In this document: in pieces, positions 1 to 7,662 of the stretch
Layout of the letters: each line of letters begins with the position of its first letter
How positions within the stretch are numbered: position 1 is the first letter of the stretch
From: Firmicutes bacterium UBA3930
GTDB taxonomy: Bacteria > Bacillota > Clostridia > Caldicoprobacterales > Caldicoprobacteraceae
Direction: 5' to 3'
DNA: 19,266 bases
NCBI GenBank assembly: GCA_002385885.1
Contig: DGEI01000013.1
Location: 294,958-314,223 of the forward strand
The notes under the pieces: generated by a model
Database searches by the model: none
What the model was told of the DNA's origin: nothing
Seen by the model: the letters and a program-made list of their open reading frames with translations, nothing else
Translations under genes and position numbers: made by a program

Positions 1-411
1 CTTCTGCAGCACCTGCACCTGGCTCCCCCGGCTGCCCATCTTCAGTGTGGTGGTTATTGGCAGTTTGTTATTGCTGCTTCCTCCACCGTTTGACGGCGGT
101 GGCGAACCTCCTCCATTTTGTAAGGCTGCCATTGCTTCTGACAGTTTTCCCCGGGTTGCGGGGCCAACTATACCATCCTGCTTTAATTTGTAATCCTTTT
201 GAAATTTAATAACCGCAGCCTGGGTCTGGGGTCCAAATATACCATCGGCCTTACCTTTTAGATATCCCAGTTTTATGAGCTGCTGCTGGAGTTTTTCTAC
301 TTCATTGCCACGACTGCCGTATTTTAGCAAAGAGGCACCATATGCATTTATTGGGAATAATACAGCTATAATTACAAAAATAAGTAGGCATGCCAAAGCC
401 CGTTGTCTCAT
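1..411 (-). CDS. Secreted peptidoglycan-binding protein, C-terminus outside window
   Basis: I translated this from the minus strand. 137 codons are visible and the gene runs off the left edge. It opens with a signal peptide (MRQR, then a hydrophobic run to about residue 22, likely cleaved near NAYG-A). A PG_binding_1 domain follows at about residues 31-90, with the family motifs YGSRGNEV, LGYLKGKADGIFGPQT and DGIVGPATRGKL. A Gly/Pro/Ser/Asn-rich linker (about 96-113) leads to LKMGSRGSQVQVLQK, the start of a second PG-binding repeat that the edge cuts. The visible part would bind peptidoglycan outside the membrane; a catalytic domain, if there is one, lies beyond the window. The ATG at 411 is the only start before an upstream in-frame stop and has a G-rich ribosome site (GGAGAGGGGGTG). 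The gene lies downstream of ligA on the same strand but has its own promoter. Domain call firm; whole-protein role open. Confidence 0.85.
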   Translation of the reverse strand, partial: MRQRALACLLIFVIIAVLFPINAYGASLLKYGSRGNEVEKLQQQLIKLGYLKGKADGIFGPQTQAAVIKFQKDYKLKQDGIVGPATRGKLSEAMAALQNGGGSPPPSNGGGSSNNKLPITTTLKMGSRGSQVQVLQK

Positions 412-452
412 CCCTTCACCCCCTCTCCCTGTTTATTCTGTTGTTAAATTGT

Positions 453-469
453 TTCGACATCATTCGACA
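453..469 (-). promoter_or_regulatory. Two tandem Spo0A-box-like sites
   Basis: The minus strand carries TGTCGAA twice (463-469 and 453-459), spaced exactly 10 bp, so on the same face of the helix. Both match the 0A-box core TGNCGAA. They fall just downstream of the predicted transcription start, where a bound regulator would be expected to repress. Assignment to Spo0A rests on the motif and the likely spore-forming host. Confidence 0.5.
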
Positions 470-485
470 TAATGCCGTTTTCTAT

Positions 486-515
486 ATTATAAGCACATGA
501 AACAATTTATTTCAA
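486..515 (-). promoter_or_regulatory. Sigma-A-type promoter of the peptidoglycan-binding gene
   Basis: On the minus strand a -35 TTGAAA (510-515) is followed after 18 nt by a perfect -10 TATAAT (486-491). Transcription would start near 479, giving a leader of about 70 nt before the ATG at 411. It lies in the gap after the ligA stop codon, so the gene can be expressed separately from ligA. Confidence 0.7.
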
Positions 516-544
516 TATAAGCGAATACAAATAGTAGAAATGTC

Positions 545-2539
545 CTATTCAATCTCCAGCATTTGCCGGAACTCCTGCTCGCTTAGTATTGTTACACCCA
601 GTGTTCTTGCGCGTTCGATCTTGCTTCCGGGGTTTTCTCCGGCTACTACATAATCGGTCTTACTGCTGACGCTGTTGGTTACCCGTCCTCCCTTTTCCTC
701 GATAAGACGGCTGGCCTCGGTCCTTGTATATCCGGCCAGAGTCCCTGTCAGAACAAATGTCTTTCCTTCCAACAGATTAGCCTGTATATTCCTGGCCTGC
801 TGTTCAAGCAACACATTTGCTCTTTTTAGCTTTTCAATCATCTTTATATTCTGGTCCTCTTTGAAAAAGGCAGCCACGCTTTCAGCTATTTTTTCACCTA
901 TTTCGTTTATCTCCAGGAATTCTTCCTTTTCTGCTTTTATAATTCTATCAATATTCTCAAAGTGCTCAGCTATCAGCTGTGCCGCCCTTAACCCCACAAG
1001 ACGAATACCCAGCCCGAAAAGCAGCCTTGCCAGCCCTCTATTCTTACTGTTTTCAATTGCTCTTAACAGATTTGAAGCTGATTTATCCCCAATTCTGTCG
1101 ATTCCTGTGAGTTCCTCATGCTTCAAAAAATACAGATCGGCAGCATCTCTGATCAGTTCTTTATCCAGCAGCTGCTCTACAACAGCAGGGCCTAATCCTT
1201 CTATATCCATTGCATCTCTTGAAGCAAAATGAATTATGAGCCGTTTCTGCTGGGCAGGACATGCACTTCCTGTGCATCTGGCAGCCGCTTCCCCGTCCAG
1301 CCGCACTACGTCTGCACCGCACACAGGACAGTGTCCGGGCATGATAAACGGGATCTCTTCCCCACTCCGCTTATCCTTTTTAACTTCAACCACCTCGGGT
1401 ATTATATCACCGGCTTTCTGAATAACAACGATATCTCCAATCCGGATATCCTTGCTGTTAATATAATCCTCATTATGAAGGGTAGCACGGGAAACGATCG
1501 TACCGGCTATAGGTACGGGATCAAAAACAGCCGTAGGTGTTAAAACTCCTGTCCTCCCAACCTGTATTATTATATCGCGTATAACAGTTTCCTTTTGCTC
1601 TGCAGGAAATTTATATGCAATTGCCCACCTTGGGCTTTTGGAAGTGTTGCCCAGAACCTCTCGGTATCTGAAATTATTCACCTTTATCACCATACCGTCT
1701 ATTTCAAACGGCAGCGTATGCCGCTTATCATTCCATTCATGGCACACGTTAATAACATCGCCTATCGAATTTGAACGGTATAGGAAAGGACTGATCTTCA
1801 GCCCCAATTCACCCATCAGGTTTAGAGCTTCCCAGTGAGTATCGGGCATAGCCTCTTCCAGCTGCTGAAGATTGAATATAAATATATCCAGAGGCCTGGA
1901 TGCAGTAATCCGGGGATCAAGCTGCCTCAAAGAACCTGCAGCCGCATTTCTTGGATTGGCAAACAAAGGCATATCCGATGAACGCCTTTCTTCGTTCAAT
2001 ATTTCAAAATCCTTTTTTGATATAAATACCTCGCCCCTTGCCTCAAGGGTATAGGGCTTGTTAAGCCTTAGCGGAAGGCTCCGGATGGTTTTCAGGTTTT
2101 CGGTTATGTCTTCTCCAATATGACCGTCGCCCCGGGTAGCTCCCCGCGTAAAGATTCCGTTCTGGTACCATAATGCTACCGACAGCCCGTCAATTTTATA
2201 CTCAACAACATATTCTGCGTGTTCTCCGATTGTGTTTCGTACACGCCGGTCAAAATCCCTCAGTTCGCCTTCGCTAAAGGCATTTGCCAGGCTCAGCATG
2301 GGAACCGGATGTTCAACGGCAGCAAAAGCCCTTAATGGTTGGCCGCCTACTCTCTGGGTCGGCGAATCGGGGGTTATAAGCTCCGGATATTTCTGTTCCA
2401 GCGATACCAGGCGGCGCATAAGACTGTCATATTCAGCATCGGATATTACCGGTTGATCCAATACATAATAGTAATAATCATGCCGCCTTATTTCTTCACG
2501 GAGTTTCTCAATTTCAGCTTTGACCTTATCAATGTCCAT
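545..2539 (-). CDS. ligA: NAD+-dependent DNA ligase LigA
   Basis: Seals nicks in duplex DNA (Okazaki fragments, excision repair), using NAD+ to adenylate a lysine. The 664 residues are full length for bacterial LigA. The N-terminal Ia domain carries the Tyr-rich HDYYYYVLD segment (about 20-28). The adenylation domain has the active-site motif KIDG, with K115 as nucleophile. An OB fold covers about 320-400. The zinc finger cysteines are C404, C407, C422 and C427, helix-hairpin-helix repeats cover about 440-580, and a C-terminal BRCT domain starts near 589 (GKTFVLTGTLAGYTR). The ATG at 2539 has GGTGGTG 5 nt upstream. It starts 34 bp after the pcrA stop, so the two are probably cotranscribed. 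No lesion seen. Confidence 0.98.
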   Translation of the reverse strand: MDIDKVKAEIEKLREEIRRHDYYYYVLDQPVISDAEYDSLMRRLVSLEQKYPELITPDSPTQRVGGQPLRAFAAVEHPVPMLSLANAFSEGELRDFDRRVRNTIGEHAEYVVEYKIDGLSVALWYQNGIFTRGATRGDGHIGEDITENLKTIRSLPLRLNKPYTLEARGEVFISKKDFEILNEERRSSDMPLFANPRNAAAGSLRQLDPRITASRPLDIFIFNLQQLEEAMPDTHWEALNLMGELGLKISPFLYRSNSIGDVINVCHEWNDKRHTLPFEIDGMVIKVNNFRYREVLGNTSKSPRWAIAYKFPAEQKETVIRDIIIQVGRTGVLTPTAVFDPVPIAGTIVSRATLHNEDYINSKDIRIGDIVVIQKAGDIIPEVVEVKKDKRSGEEIPFIMPGHCPVCGADVVRLDGEAAARCTGSACPAQQKRLIIHFASRDAMDIEGLGPAVVEQLLDKELIRDAADLYFLKHEELTGIDRIGDKSASNLLRAIENSKNRGLARLLFGLGIRLVGLRAAQLIAEHFENIDRIIKAEKEEFLEINEIGEKIAESVAAFFKEDQNIKMIEKLKRANVLLEQQARNIQANLLEGKTFVLTGTLAGYTRTEASRLIEEKGGRVTNSVSSKTDYVVAGENPGSKIERARTLGVTILSEQEFRQMLEIE

Positions 2540-2573
2540 GGAAACACCACCATTTTAAATATATACTTATATA

Positions 2574-4934
2574 TTACAGTTTCTTCAGCGGAGCCAATTC
2601 TGCCATAAAATTCCTTATGCCGCCCTGTTCAAAAGCAATTTTAATACGGAGATCGGAACCTTCACCTTCCATCGCCACAATAGTCCCGCGTCCGAACCGT
2701 TTATGGAAGACTTTATCTCCCAATGAAAACCTGGAATTCCTGTTTCCTTCTGATGTATATCCGGAAGCATTGTAGGCCGTCCTTCTGCCTGTAAAAAGGC
2801 CGTATTCCGTCTCATTAACAGCCGGCTCCAATAGATCTTCCGGAATTTCACGGATAAACCTGGAGGGTATACAGCTGATCGTATCACCGTATAAGGTTCT
2901 TCTCTGGGAATATGACAGGTATAACAGCTTTTTGGCACGGGTAACTCCAACGTAGCATAATCTGCGTTCCTCTTCCAGCTCGTCCATATTTTCGACAGAA
3001 CGGGCGAGGGGGAATAACCCTTCTTCCAGCCCAACAACGAATACAACGGGAAATTCCAGGCCTTTTGCGCTGTGCAGCGTCATCAATACTACTGCTGAGT
3101 CATCAGTTTCCATATTATCCAGGTCTGAAACCAAAGCAATATTCTCCAAAAAATCTGTCAAAACCGCATCTTCATTTGCATTCTCAAATTCCCTGGCAGC
3201 TGATATAAACTCCTTTATGTTTTCCAACCGTGACAGTCCTTCCAGATCTCTCTCATTTTCCAGCTCTCTTTCATAACCAGTCTCCTGTATAACAGTTTTA
3301 ATTAAATCTGCAATTCCCATGGTATCACATACAGAGATTAGTCCGGAAATCATATCAACAAATGATTTAACCCTGTCCACAGCCCTTTTAGGCAAAACAT
3401 TATTCTTGTCCAAGTCAAGGGCAATACTAAAAATACTCTCCCCGCTTTCTGCCGCTGCCGCTTCCAAAGCCCCTACGGTTGCGGTCCCAATCCCCCTTCT
3501 TGGGACATTTATTATCCTTTTTAGGCTGACATCATCATAGGGATTGACAACCAGCCGCAGGTAGGCAATTATATCCTTGATCTCTTTTCTATCGTAAAAT
3601 CGCAGCCCTTTGTATATCCTATACGGAATGCCGTACTTCATCATAGCCTCTTCCAACACCCGGGACTGGGCATTTATTCGATAAAGCACACCAAAATCTC
3701 CGGCTTTCAATTCCCGGTATTGCATCAAGGCTTTAATTTCCCTGCAAATAAATTCAGCTTCGTCATGCTCACTGAAAGCCTGATAGATCTTCACCTTACT
3801 GCCTTCCTTCTGCCGGGTCCACAGTTGTTTGGGTTTTCTGCCCAGATTGTTCTGGATTACGCTGTTCGCAACGTCCAAAATATTCTGTGATGAACGGTAG
3901 TTCTCTTCCAATTTAATAACGGTCGTATTAGCAAAATCCTTTTCGAACTCCAGGATGTTTCTTATATCGGCGCCTCTCCATCCATATATAGACTGATCGT
4001 CATCGCCAACCGTACATATATTTCTGTGAAATCCGGATAACAGCTTTACCATAATATATTGAGCGGTATTTGTATCCTGATATTCATCCACGAGTATATA
4101 CTGGAATTTTCTTCTGTAATAATCCAGCACATCAGGCCTTTCAGTAAACAGTTCGATAGTCTTTTTTATCAGATCTCCGAAATCAAGAGCATTGTTTTTC
4201 TTCATTTTTGTTTCATAGAGTTGATATATATCAGCGATCTTCTCTTCCCTGTACTGGCCTCTGATTCCTTTTATGTATTCATCCGGTCCAATCAATTGAT
4301 CCTTCAGGCGGTTAAAAAGTGCTCTTACCTCCTTAGGATTGTAATACTTTTCATTCAAATCCAATTCTTTAATACAGTCTTTTATCACTGCCAGCTGATC
4401 CACGTCATCATAGATTACAAAATTCCTGGTGTATCCTAATTTATCAATATCTCTCCTTAATATCCTCACGCATGCCGAATGAAATGTGCTTATCCATATA
4501 TCATAACCCGATTCTCCAACCAGCCGGATAACCCTTTCCTTCATCTCTTTTGCAGCCTTATTGGTAAATGTAATAGCCAAAATATTACCCGGTAATACCG
4601 GAAGGTATTGAAGAAGCGGTTCGATACTGCCGGGTATAGGAACAGGCTTACCGCTCTTTTCAGCCTTGTTTATATATTCTTCCATATTAATCAGATCCTG
4701 TTCCCTCAGCCCTGCAGGTATATACTGACTTCCATAGGAGCGGCCAAACCTGAGAAGATGGGCTATACGGTTTGTTAATACAGTGGTTTTACCCGAACCG
4801 GCACCGGCTAACACCAGCAGCGGCCCTTCGGTGGTAAACACCGCCTTTTTTTGCATATCGTTCAAATGCCGGTATTGTAGTTCTATTATTCTATCCCTTA
4901 ATAAGCAGAATTTCTGTCTCAAACTCTCCGTCAT
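2574..4934 (-). CDS. pcrA: ATP-dependent DNA helicase PcrA (UvrD/Rep family)
   Basis: Superfamily 1 3'-5' helicase acting in repair, rolling-circle plasmid replication and removal of obstacles such as stalled RNA polymerase. I take the start as ATG 4934 (MTESLRQKF), because AGGAG at 4942-4946 sits 7 nt before it; longer versions would run into yerC. This gives 786 residues. Motifs in order: Walker A GAGSGKT (44-50), motif Ia ITFTNKAAKEMKERV (121-135), motif II VDEYQDTN (282-289), motif III GDDDQSIYGWRGA (310-322), a late motif V TLHSAKGLEF, and motif VI YVGVTRAKK. The C-terminus (FGRGTIVAMEGEGSDLRIKI) resembles the Tudor-like tail of Bacillus PcrA. Unusually, about 50 residues are inserted between motifs I and Ia, roughly residues 62-115. 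It lies between yerC and ligA. Confidence 0.97.
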   Translation of the reverse strand: MTESLRQKFCLLRDRIIELQYRHLNDMQKKAVFTTEGPLLVLAGAGSGKTTVLTNRIAHLLRFGRSYGSQYIPAGLREQDLINMEEYINKAEKSGKPVPIPGSIEPLLQYLPVLPGNILAITFTNKAAKEMKERVIRLVGESGYDIWISTFHSACVRILRRDIDKLGYTRNFVIYDDVDQLAVIKDCIKELDLNEKYYNPKEVRALFNRLKDQLIGPDEYIKGIRGQYREEKIADIYQLYETKMKKNNALDFGDLIKKTIELFTERPDVLDYYRRKFQYILVDEYQDTNTAQYIMVKLLSGFHRNICTVGDDDQSIYGWRGADIRNILEFEKDFANTTVIKLEENYRSSQNILDVANSVIQNNLGRKPKQLWTRQKEGSKVKIYQAFSEHDEAEFICREIKALMQYRELKAGDFGVLYRINAQSRVLEEAMMKYGIPYRIYKGLRFYDRKEIKDIIAYLRLVVNPYDDVSLKRIINVPRRGIGTATVGALEAAAAESGESIFSIALDLDKNNVLPKRAVDRVKSFVDMISGLISVCDTMGIADLIKTVIQETGYERELENERDLEGLSRLENIKEFISAAREFENANEDAVLTDFLENIALVSDLDNMETDDSAVVLMTLHSAKGLEFPVVFVVGLEEGLFPLARSVENMDELEEERRLCYVGVTRAKKLLYLSYSQRRTLYGDTISCIPSRFIREIPEDLLEPAVNETEYGLFTGRRTAYNASGYTSEGNRNSRFSLGDKVFHKRFGRGTIVAMEGEGSDLRIKIAFEQGGIRNFMAELAPLKKL

Positions 4935-4959
4935 TATCATTCTCCTGTTCTCCAATGAA

Positions 4960-5256
4960 TTACTCTTTTGACAGCTTATCCAATACAATATTATAGCCAT
5001 CGGCACCGTATAACAAGAACCTGTTTACACGGCTTATTGTAGCCGTGCTGGCCTTGGTTTTTTCAGCGATTTCATTGTATGTTTTCTTCTCCCTCAACAT
5101 CCTTGCAACTTCCAGCCTCTGAGCCAGTGACTTGATCTCATTTACAGTACAGATATCCTCAAAAAAACGGTAGCATTCTCCCATAGTCTCCAGGCTCAAT
5201 ATTGCCTTAAACAACTGATCTACCAATTCATCCTGAAACTTTGAGCGGTATTCCAT
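4960..5256 (-). CDS. yerC: YerC/YecD-type TrpR-like DNA-binding protein
   Basis: A small helix-turn-helix protein of the TrpR/YerC superfamily. The 98 residues from ATG 5256 (MEYRSKFQDE) match the usual family size of about 100. A perfect AGGAGG (5264-5269) 7 nt upstream fixes this start; a 24-residue hydrophobic extension is possible in frame but lacks support. A helical N-terminal part leads into the family segment LAQRLEVARMLREKKTY and an HTH at about 58-80 (YNEIAEKTKASTATISRVNRFL). Its target in this organism is unknown. It ends 25 bp before pcrA and probably leads a yerC-pcrA-ligA operon. Bacillus has pcrB in the neighbourhood of pcrA; it is absent here. Confidence 0.9.
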   Translation of the reverse strand: MEYRSKFQDELVDQLFKAILSLETMGECYRFFEDICTVNEIKSLAQRLEVARMLREKKTYNEIAEKTKASTATISRVNRFLLYGADGYNIVLDKLSKE

Positions 5257-5449
5257 GCTCTTTCCTCCTTTTATCAAAATAAGCACAGATATTAATACTA
5301 TGGTACCGACAGCTATGCAATTCCACATATATCGGTATATAGAAATCCCGGCTTATAATTTATTCAATATGATTAAAAAACAAATAAGAATACTTTCCTT
5401 TCTATACAGCATATAGATAATATAACCATGTATTTAAAGGAGGGATGTT

Positions 5450-5956
5450 ATGCCCTACATTGTACAACCCGGGGATACCCTCTATACGATTGCCCAAAAA
5501 TTCAATACCACTGTAGAGGCCCTGTTGGCAGCAAACAGGCTTTCCAGTTCCTTCTTAATCTATCCCGGGCAGTTATTGGAAATACCCAAAGAGTGTGAAA
5601 ACGGACAATTAGGGTTTTACTACATCGTACAACCCGGCGATTCGCTGTATAGAATTGCCCAAAGATTCAATGTTCCTTTAAGCGAACTTATCAGGGTCAA
5701 TCAAATACCACCGCCGTATACAATTTTCCCGGGACAGAGAATCTTTGTTCCAGGTGTGGAAGCACCCAAACCCCCTCCCGGAGGCCAGGTATATATCGTA
5801 CAGCCAGGTGATACCCTTTTCAGCATAGCTGAGAAATTTAACGTGCCGCTGGATTCCATTATACGTCTGAACAACATTCCCCGGCCGGATTTAATATATC
5901 CCGGCCAAAGGTTGATATTACCCGCATTACCTGCCAGTTCTCAAGAAGAACCCTGA
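5450..5956 (+). CDS. Triple LysM-repeat protein
   Basis: 168 residues made almost entirely of three LysM modules, at about 3-46, 58-101 and 114-157. Each opens with YIVQPGDTL or YIVQPGDSL and closes with YPGQ or FPGQ followed by a short strand. LysM binds N-acetylglucosamine-containing glycans. Linkers are short; the second contains KPPPGG. There is no signal peptide or membrane segment, which fits a spore-coat or cortex-associated protein made in the mother cell or a protein leaving by another route; that is inference. The ATG at 5450 has a strong AAAGGAGG (5436-5443) 6 nt upstream. It is one of only two plus-strand genes in the window, divergent from yerC, and its terminator overlaps the stop codon. 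Confidence 0.92.
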   Translation: MPYIVQPGDTLYTIAQKFNTTVEALLAANRLSSSFLIYPGQLLEIPKECENGQLGFYYIVQPGDSLYRIAQRFNVPLSELIRVNQIPPPYTIFPGQRIFVPGVEAPKPPPGGQVYIVQPGDTLFSIAEKFNVPLDSIIRLNNIPRPDLIYPGQRLILPALPASSQEEP

Positions 5957-5974
5957 TTACAAAGGGTTCTTTTT
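5946..5974 (+). terminator. Rho-independent terminator of the LysM gene
   Basis: AAGAACCC (5946-5953) pairs with GGGTTCTT (5964-5971) around a 10-nt loop and runs into a T tract (5970-5974). The 5' arm lies within the last codons, so the TGA stop (5954-5956) falls in the loop. Confidence 0.75.
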
Positions 5975-6009
5975 CATGTCATTTTTATTTTATCATAATA
6001 CTTTAGTTA

Positions 6010-6043
6010 AGAAAAGAAATAAAGTGCCCGAAGACGCTTTATT
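6010..6043 (-). terminator. Probable terminator of the SSB-like gene
   Basis: On the minus strand AATAAAG and CTTTATT (6037-6043 and 6018-6024 in plus coordinates) pair, followed inward by one mismatch and three more pairs closing a TTCG tetraloop. TCTTTTCT follows. It lies immediately after the TAG of the SSB-like gene. The lower stem is A/T-rich, so the strength is uncertain. Confidence 0.55.
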
Positions 6044-6667
6044 CTATCCATTTGCTACTTCCATTTTTGAAACCGACACTTCATAGGCCGTTCTGTCAAT
6101 AATCTCACCATTGGGCATCTTTTTCTTATAAGGCCTGCTCTGTATGCGGCCCCAGACCCGGATACGTTGTCCAACAGATAGCTTTTGGGAAAACTTTGCA
6201 TTTCGTCCCCATGTTATAACGGGGACATAATCCGATTTATTGTATGAACGATTTACTGCCAGCAGTATATCCGCTATTTCTCGCTGAAAAGGAGTTGTTC
6301 GATAAATTGGCGGTTTACAGATATACCCATCCAGATAGATTTGGTTTGGGTTTCTTATTTCTTCATCTTTTATTGAGATATCTCTGGTAAATATGGTCAA
6401 TATCAGCCGGTTTTTCCCTTCTATATACTTGTTATACGAACGCAGCTGTCCGTTTATAACGATTTCAGTACCTACAGAAAGTCCGGTTGTATCAAGGAGT
6501 CTTTCCGATATAGTAACAGGTAATATATCCACATACTCGCTCAACCTTGGAACAGCAAGCATAAAGTTATAGAATCCTTCGCCGTATATTTCGTGGCCGA
6601 AGATTAATGGGGTATTAATTTTTCCCGCTACCATAACCTTATTGTTTTCTGTAGTATATTGTATCAC
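6044..6667 (-). CDS. SSB-like protein with two OB folds
   Basis: 207 residues that look like two consecutive OB folds. The first (about 8-100) has VMVAGKINTPLIFGHEIYGE and a later VINGQLRSYN strand. The second (about 105-205) reads more like bacterial SSB, with YLDGYICKPPIYRTTP, ADILLAVNRSY, DYVPVITWGRNA and VGQRIRVWGRIQSR. There is no acidic C-terminal tail of the canonical SSB type (it ends KMEVANG), so it is probably not the replicative SSB; a repair, competence or mobile-element role are alternatives. The start is GTG 6667, with AGAGG about 6 nt upstream. The 100-bp gap from the deacetylase upstream shows no terminator, so both may share a transcript. Family call moderately sure, role not known. 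Confidence 0.75.
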   Translation of the reverse strand: MIQYTTENNKVMVAGKINTPLIFGHEIYGEGFYNFMLAVPRLSEYVDILPVTISERLLDTTGLSVGTEIVINGQLRSYNKYIEGKNRLILTIFTRDISIKDEEIRNPNQIYLDGYICKPPIYRTTPFQREIADILLAVNRSYNKSDYVPVITWGRNAKFSQKLSVGQRIRVWGRIQSRPYKKKMPNGEIIDRTAYEVSVSKMEVANG

Positions 6668-6767
6668 CTTATTCCTCTCCCTTCCCTGCCATACTCATCC
6701 GGATGCATCTTTTTTGCTTTTAGTTATAGCTATTCCATTAAGACAAACTTTATTCATCTTATTGAAG

Positions 6768-7538
6768 CTATTTCTTTTTTTGCCTGCCGGTATGGTCGAT
6801 ATAGTAATTGTCCTTATATATAAGCTCGGATATGGGAACAATCGAATATCCTTCTTCAAGTATATGGTCAAGGATCAGAGGTAAAGCCTGCACTATATAC
6901 TTGGCATTGTTATGAAACAGCACGATTGAGCCGCTGCGTACTTTTTTGATAACCTGGTTAAACATATGGTCCACACCATACTCCTTCCAGTCAAGAGAAT
7001 CCACATCCCACTGTATCGGGTAAAAACCCATCTCCCTGCATGTCAGTATCAGCCTGTCGTTATAGTCGCCAAATGGCGGCCTGAACAGCTTGACTGCCCG
7101 ATCGCCTGCCAGCTCCTCAATCTTCTTCTGTGTAGTCTCGATCTCCATACGGATTTGCTCGCTGCTCAGCTGTGACATGTGAGGATGGGTAGTGGAGTGA
7201 TTCCCTATCTCGTGACCTTCTGAGGCAATTCTCTTTACCTGCTCGGGATACTTGTCAACCCAAAAACCTACCAGGAAAAATGTAGTTTTTATATTCCTTT
7301 TTTTCAATATGTCCAGGATCTCATCGGTGTATTCGGCTCCCCAGGCAGCATCAAAGGATATGGCTATCTTTTTCTCATCGGTCTCCACCGAGTATATCGG
7401 GAGCTCCCGCTTTGTATTCAAAAACACGCTTATGGCATCGTATTCGGTATTCTGTGTATATACTATGGAGATTATAACCAGGGTAAGCACCACAAGGGTG
7501 CGTATAGCCTGTGCCCTGGATATATATATTACCTTCAT
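6768..7538 (-). CDS. Membrane-anchored polysaccharide deacetylase, PdaB-like (CE4)
   Basis: 256 residues from ATG 7538 (MKVIYISR), chosen because GAGGTG (7545-7550) is 6 nt upstream; an in-frame GTG nine bases earlier overlaps that ribosome site. An N-terminal signal anchor (about 11-28) precedes a NodB/CE4 domain from about residue 55. CE4 motifs: SFDAAW (61-66, catalytic-base Asp D63), HSTTH (114-118, metal ligands), RPPFG (153-157), DVDSLDW (178-184) and LFHN (207-210). The second Asp of the usual TFDDG motif is Ala here; the sporulation PdaB group also departs from the consensus at this point. The enzyme would act on cell-wall or cortex glycans outside the membrane. Its leader and first eight codons are duplicated at 10272-10401. 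The gene symbol is left blank because pdaB and other CE4 paralogues cannot be separated by eye. Confidence 0.88.
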   Translation of the reverse strand: MKVIYISRAQAIRTLVVLTLVIISIVYTQNTEYDAISVFLNTKRELPIYSVETDEKKIAISFDAAWGAEYTDEILDILKKRNIKTTFFLVGFWVDKYPEQVKRIASEGHEIGNHSTTHPHMSQLSSEQIRMEIETTQKKIEELAGDRAVKLFRPPFGDYNDRLILTCREMGFYPIQWDVDSLDWKEYGVDHMFNQVIKKVRSGSIVLFHNNAKYIVQALPLILDHILEEGYSIVPISELIYKDNYYIDHTGRQKKK

Positions 7539-7644
7539 TAAAAGCACCTCGCTTATAATTCCTTGCTAATAATTTATTGAATTTAAGCTGAGGTTATGAC
7601 AAAAAAAGGGCAGGAACTGAATGATAGTTTCAGTTCCTGCCCGG
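7515..7644. repeat. 130-bp direct repeat, copy A
   Basis: This stretch matches 10272-10401 at 128 of 130 positions, with a constant offset of 2757 bp. The only differences are 7524 (A versus G) and 7532 (C versus T). From 7533 to 7644 the copies are identical. In minus-strand order the unit holds a terminator hairpin, about 60 bp of leader, the GAGGTG ribosome site and the first eight codons of the deacetylase gene. Copy A leads into the intact deacetylase. Confidence 0.97.
7601..7642 (-). terminator. Strong terminator after the second GGCT-like gene (copy A)
   Basis: A perfect 13-bp inverted repeat, GGGCAGGAACTGA (7608-7620) with its complement (7630-7642), has a 9-nt loop. On the minus strand it is followed by seven T's (7601-7607), so it stops leftward transcription. 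It begins about 20 bp after the stop of the 7663-8448 gene. There is no T tract on the other side. Confidence 0.95.
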
Positions 7645-7662
7645 CTTCCCAACGACTGCTCA

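Noticed and set aside
675..1232. Long plus-strand open frame (185 codons)
   Set aside because: It is the reverse complement of ligA, Ser/Leu-rich, with no recognisable domain.
4935..5006. Upstream extension of pcrA
   Set aside because: It overlaps the end of yerC, and the AGGAG at 4942-4946 clearly serves the ATG at 4934.
5257..5328. Hydrophobic N-terminal extension of YerC
   Set aside because: A perfect AGGAGG lies inside it, 7 nt before the conserved MEYRSKF start; the family has no membrane segment.
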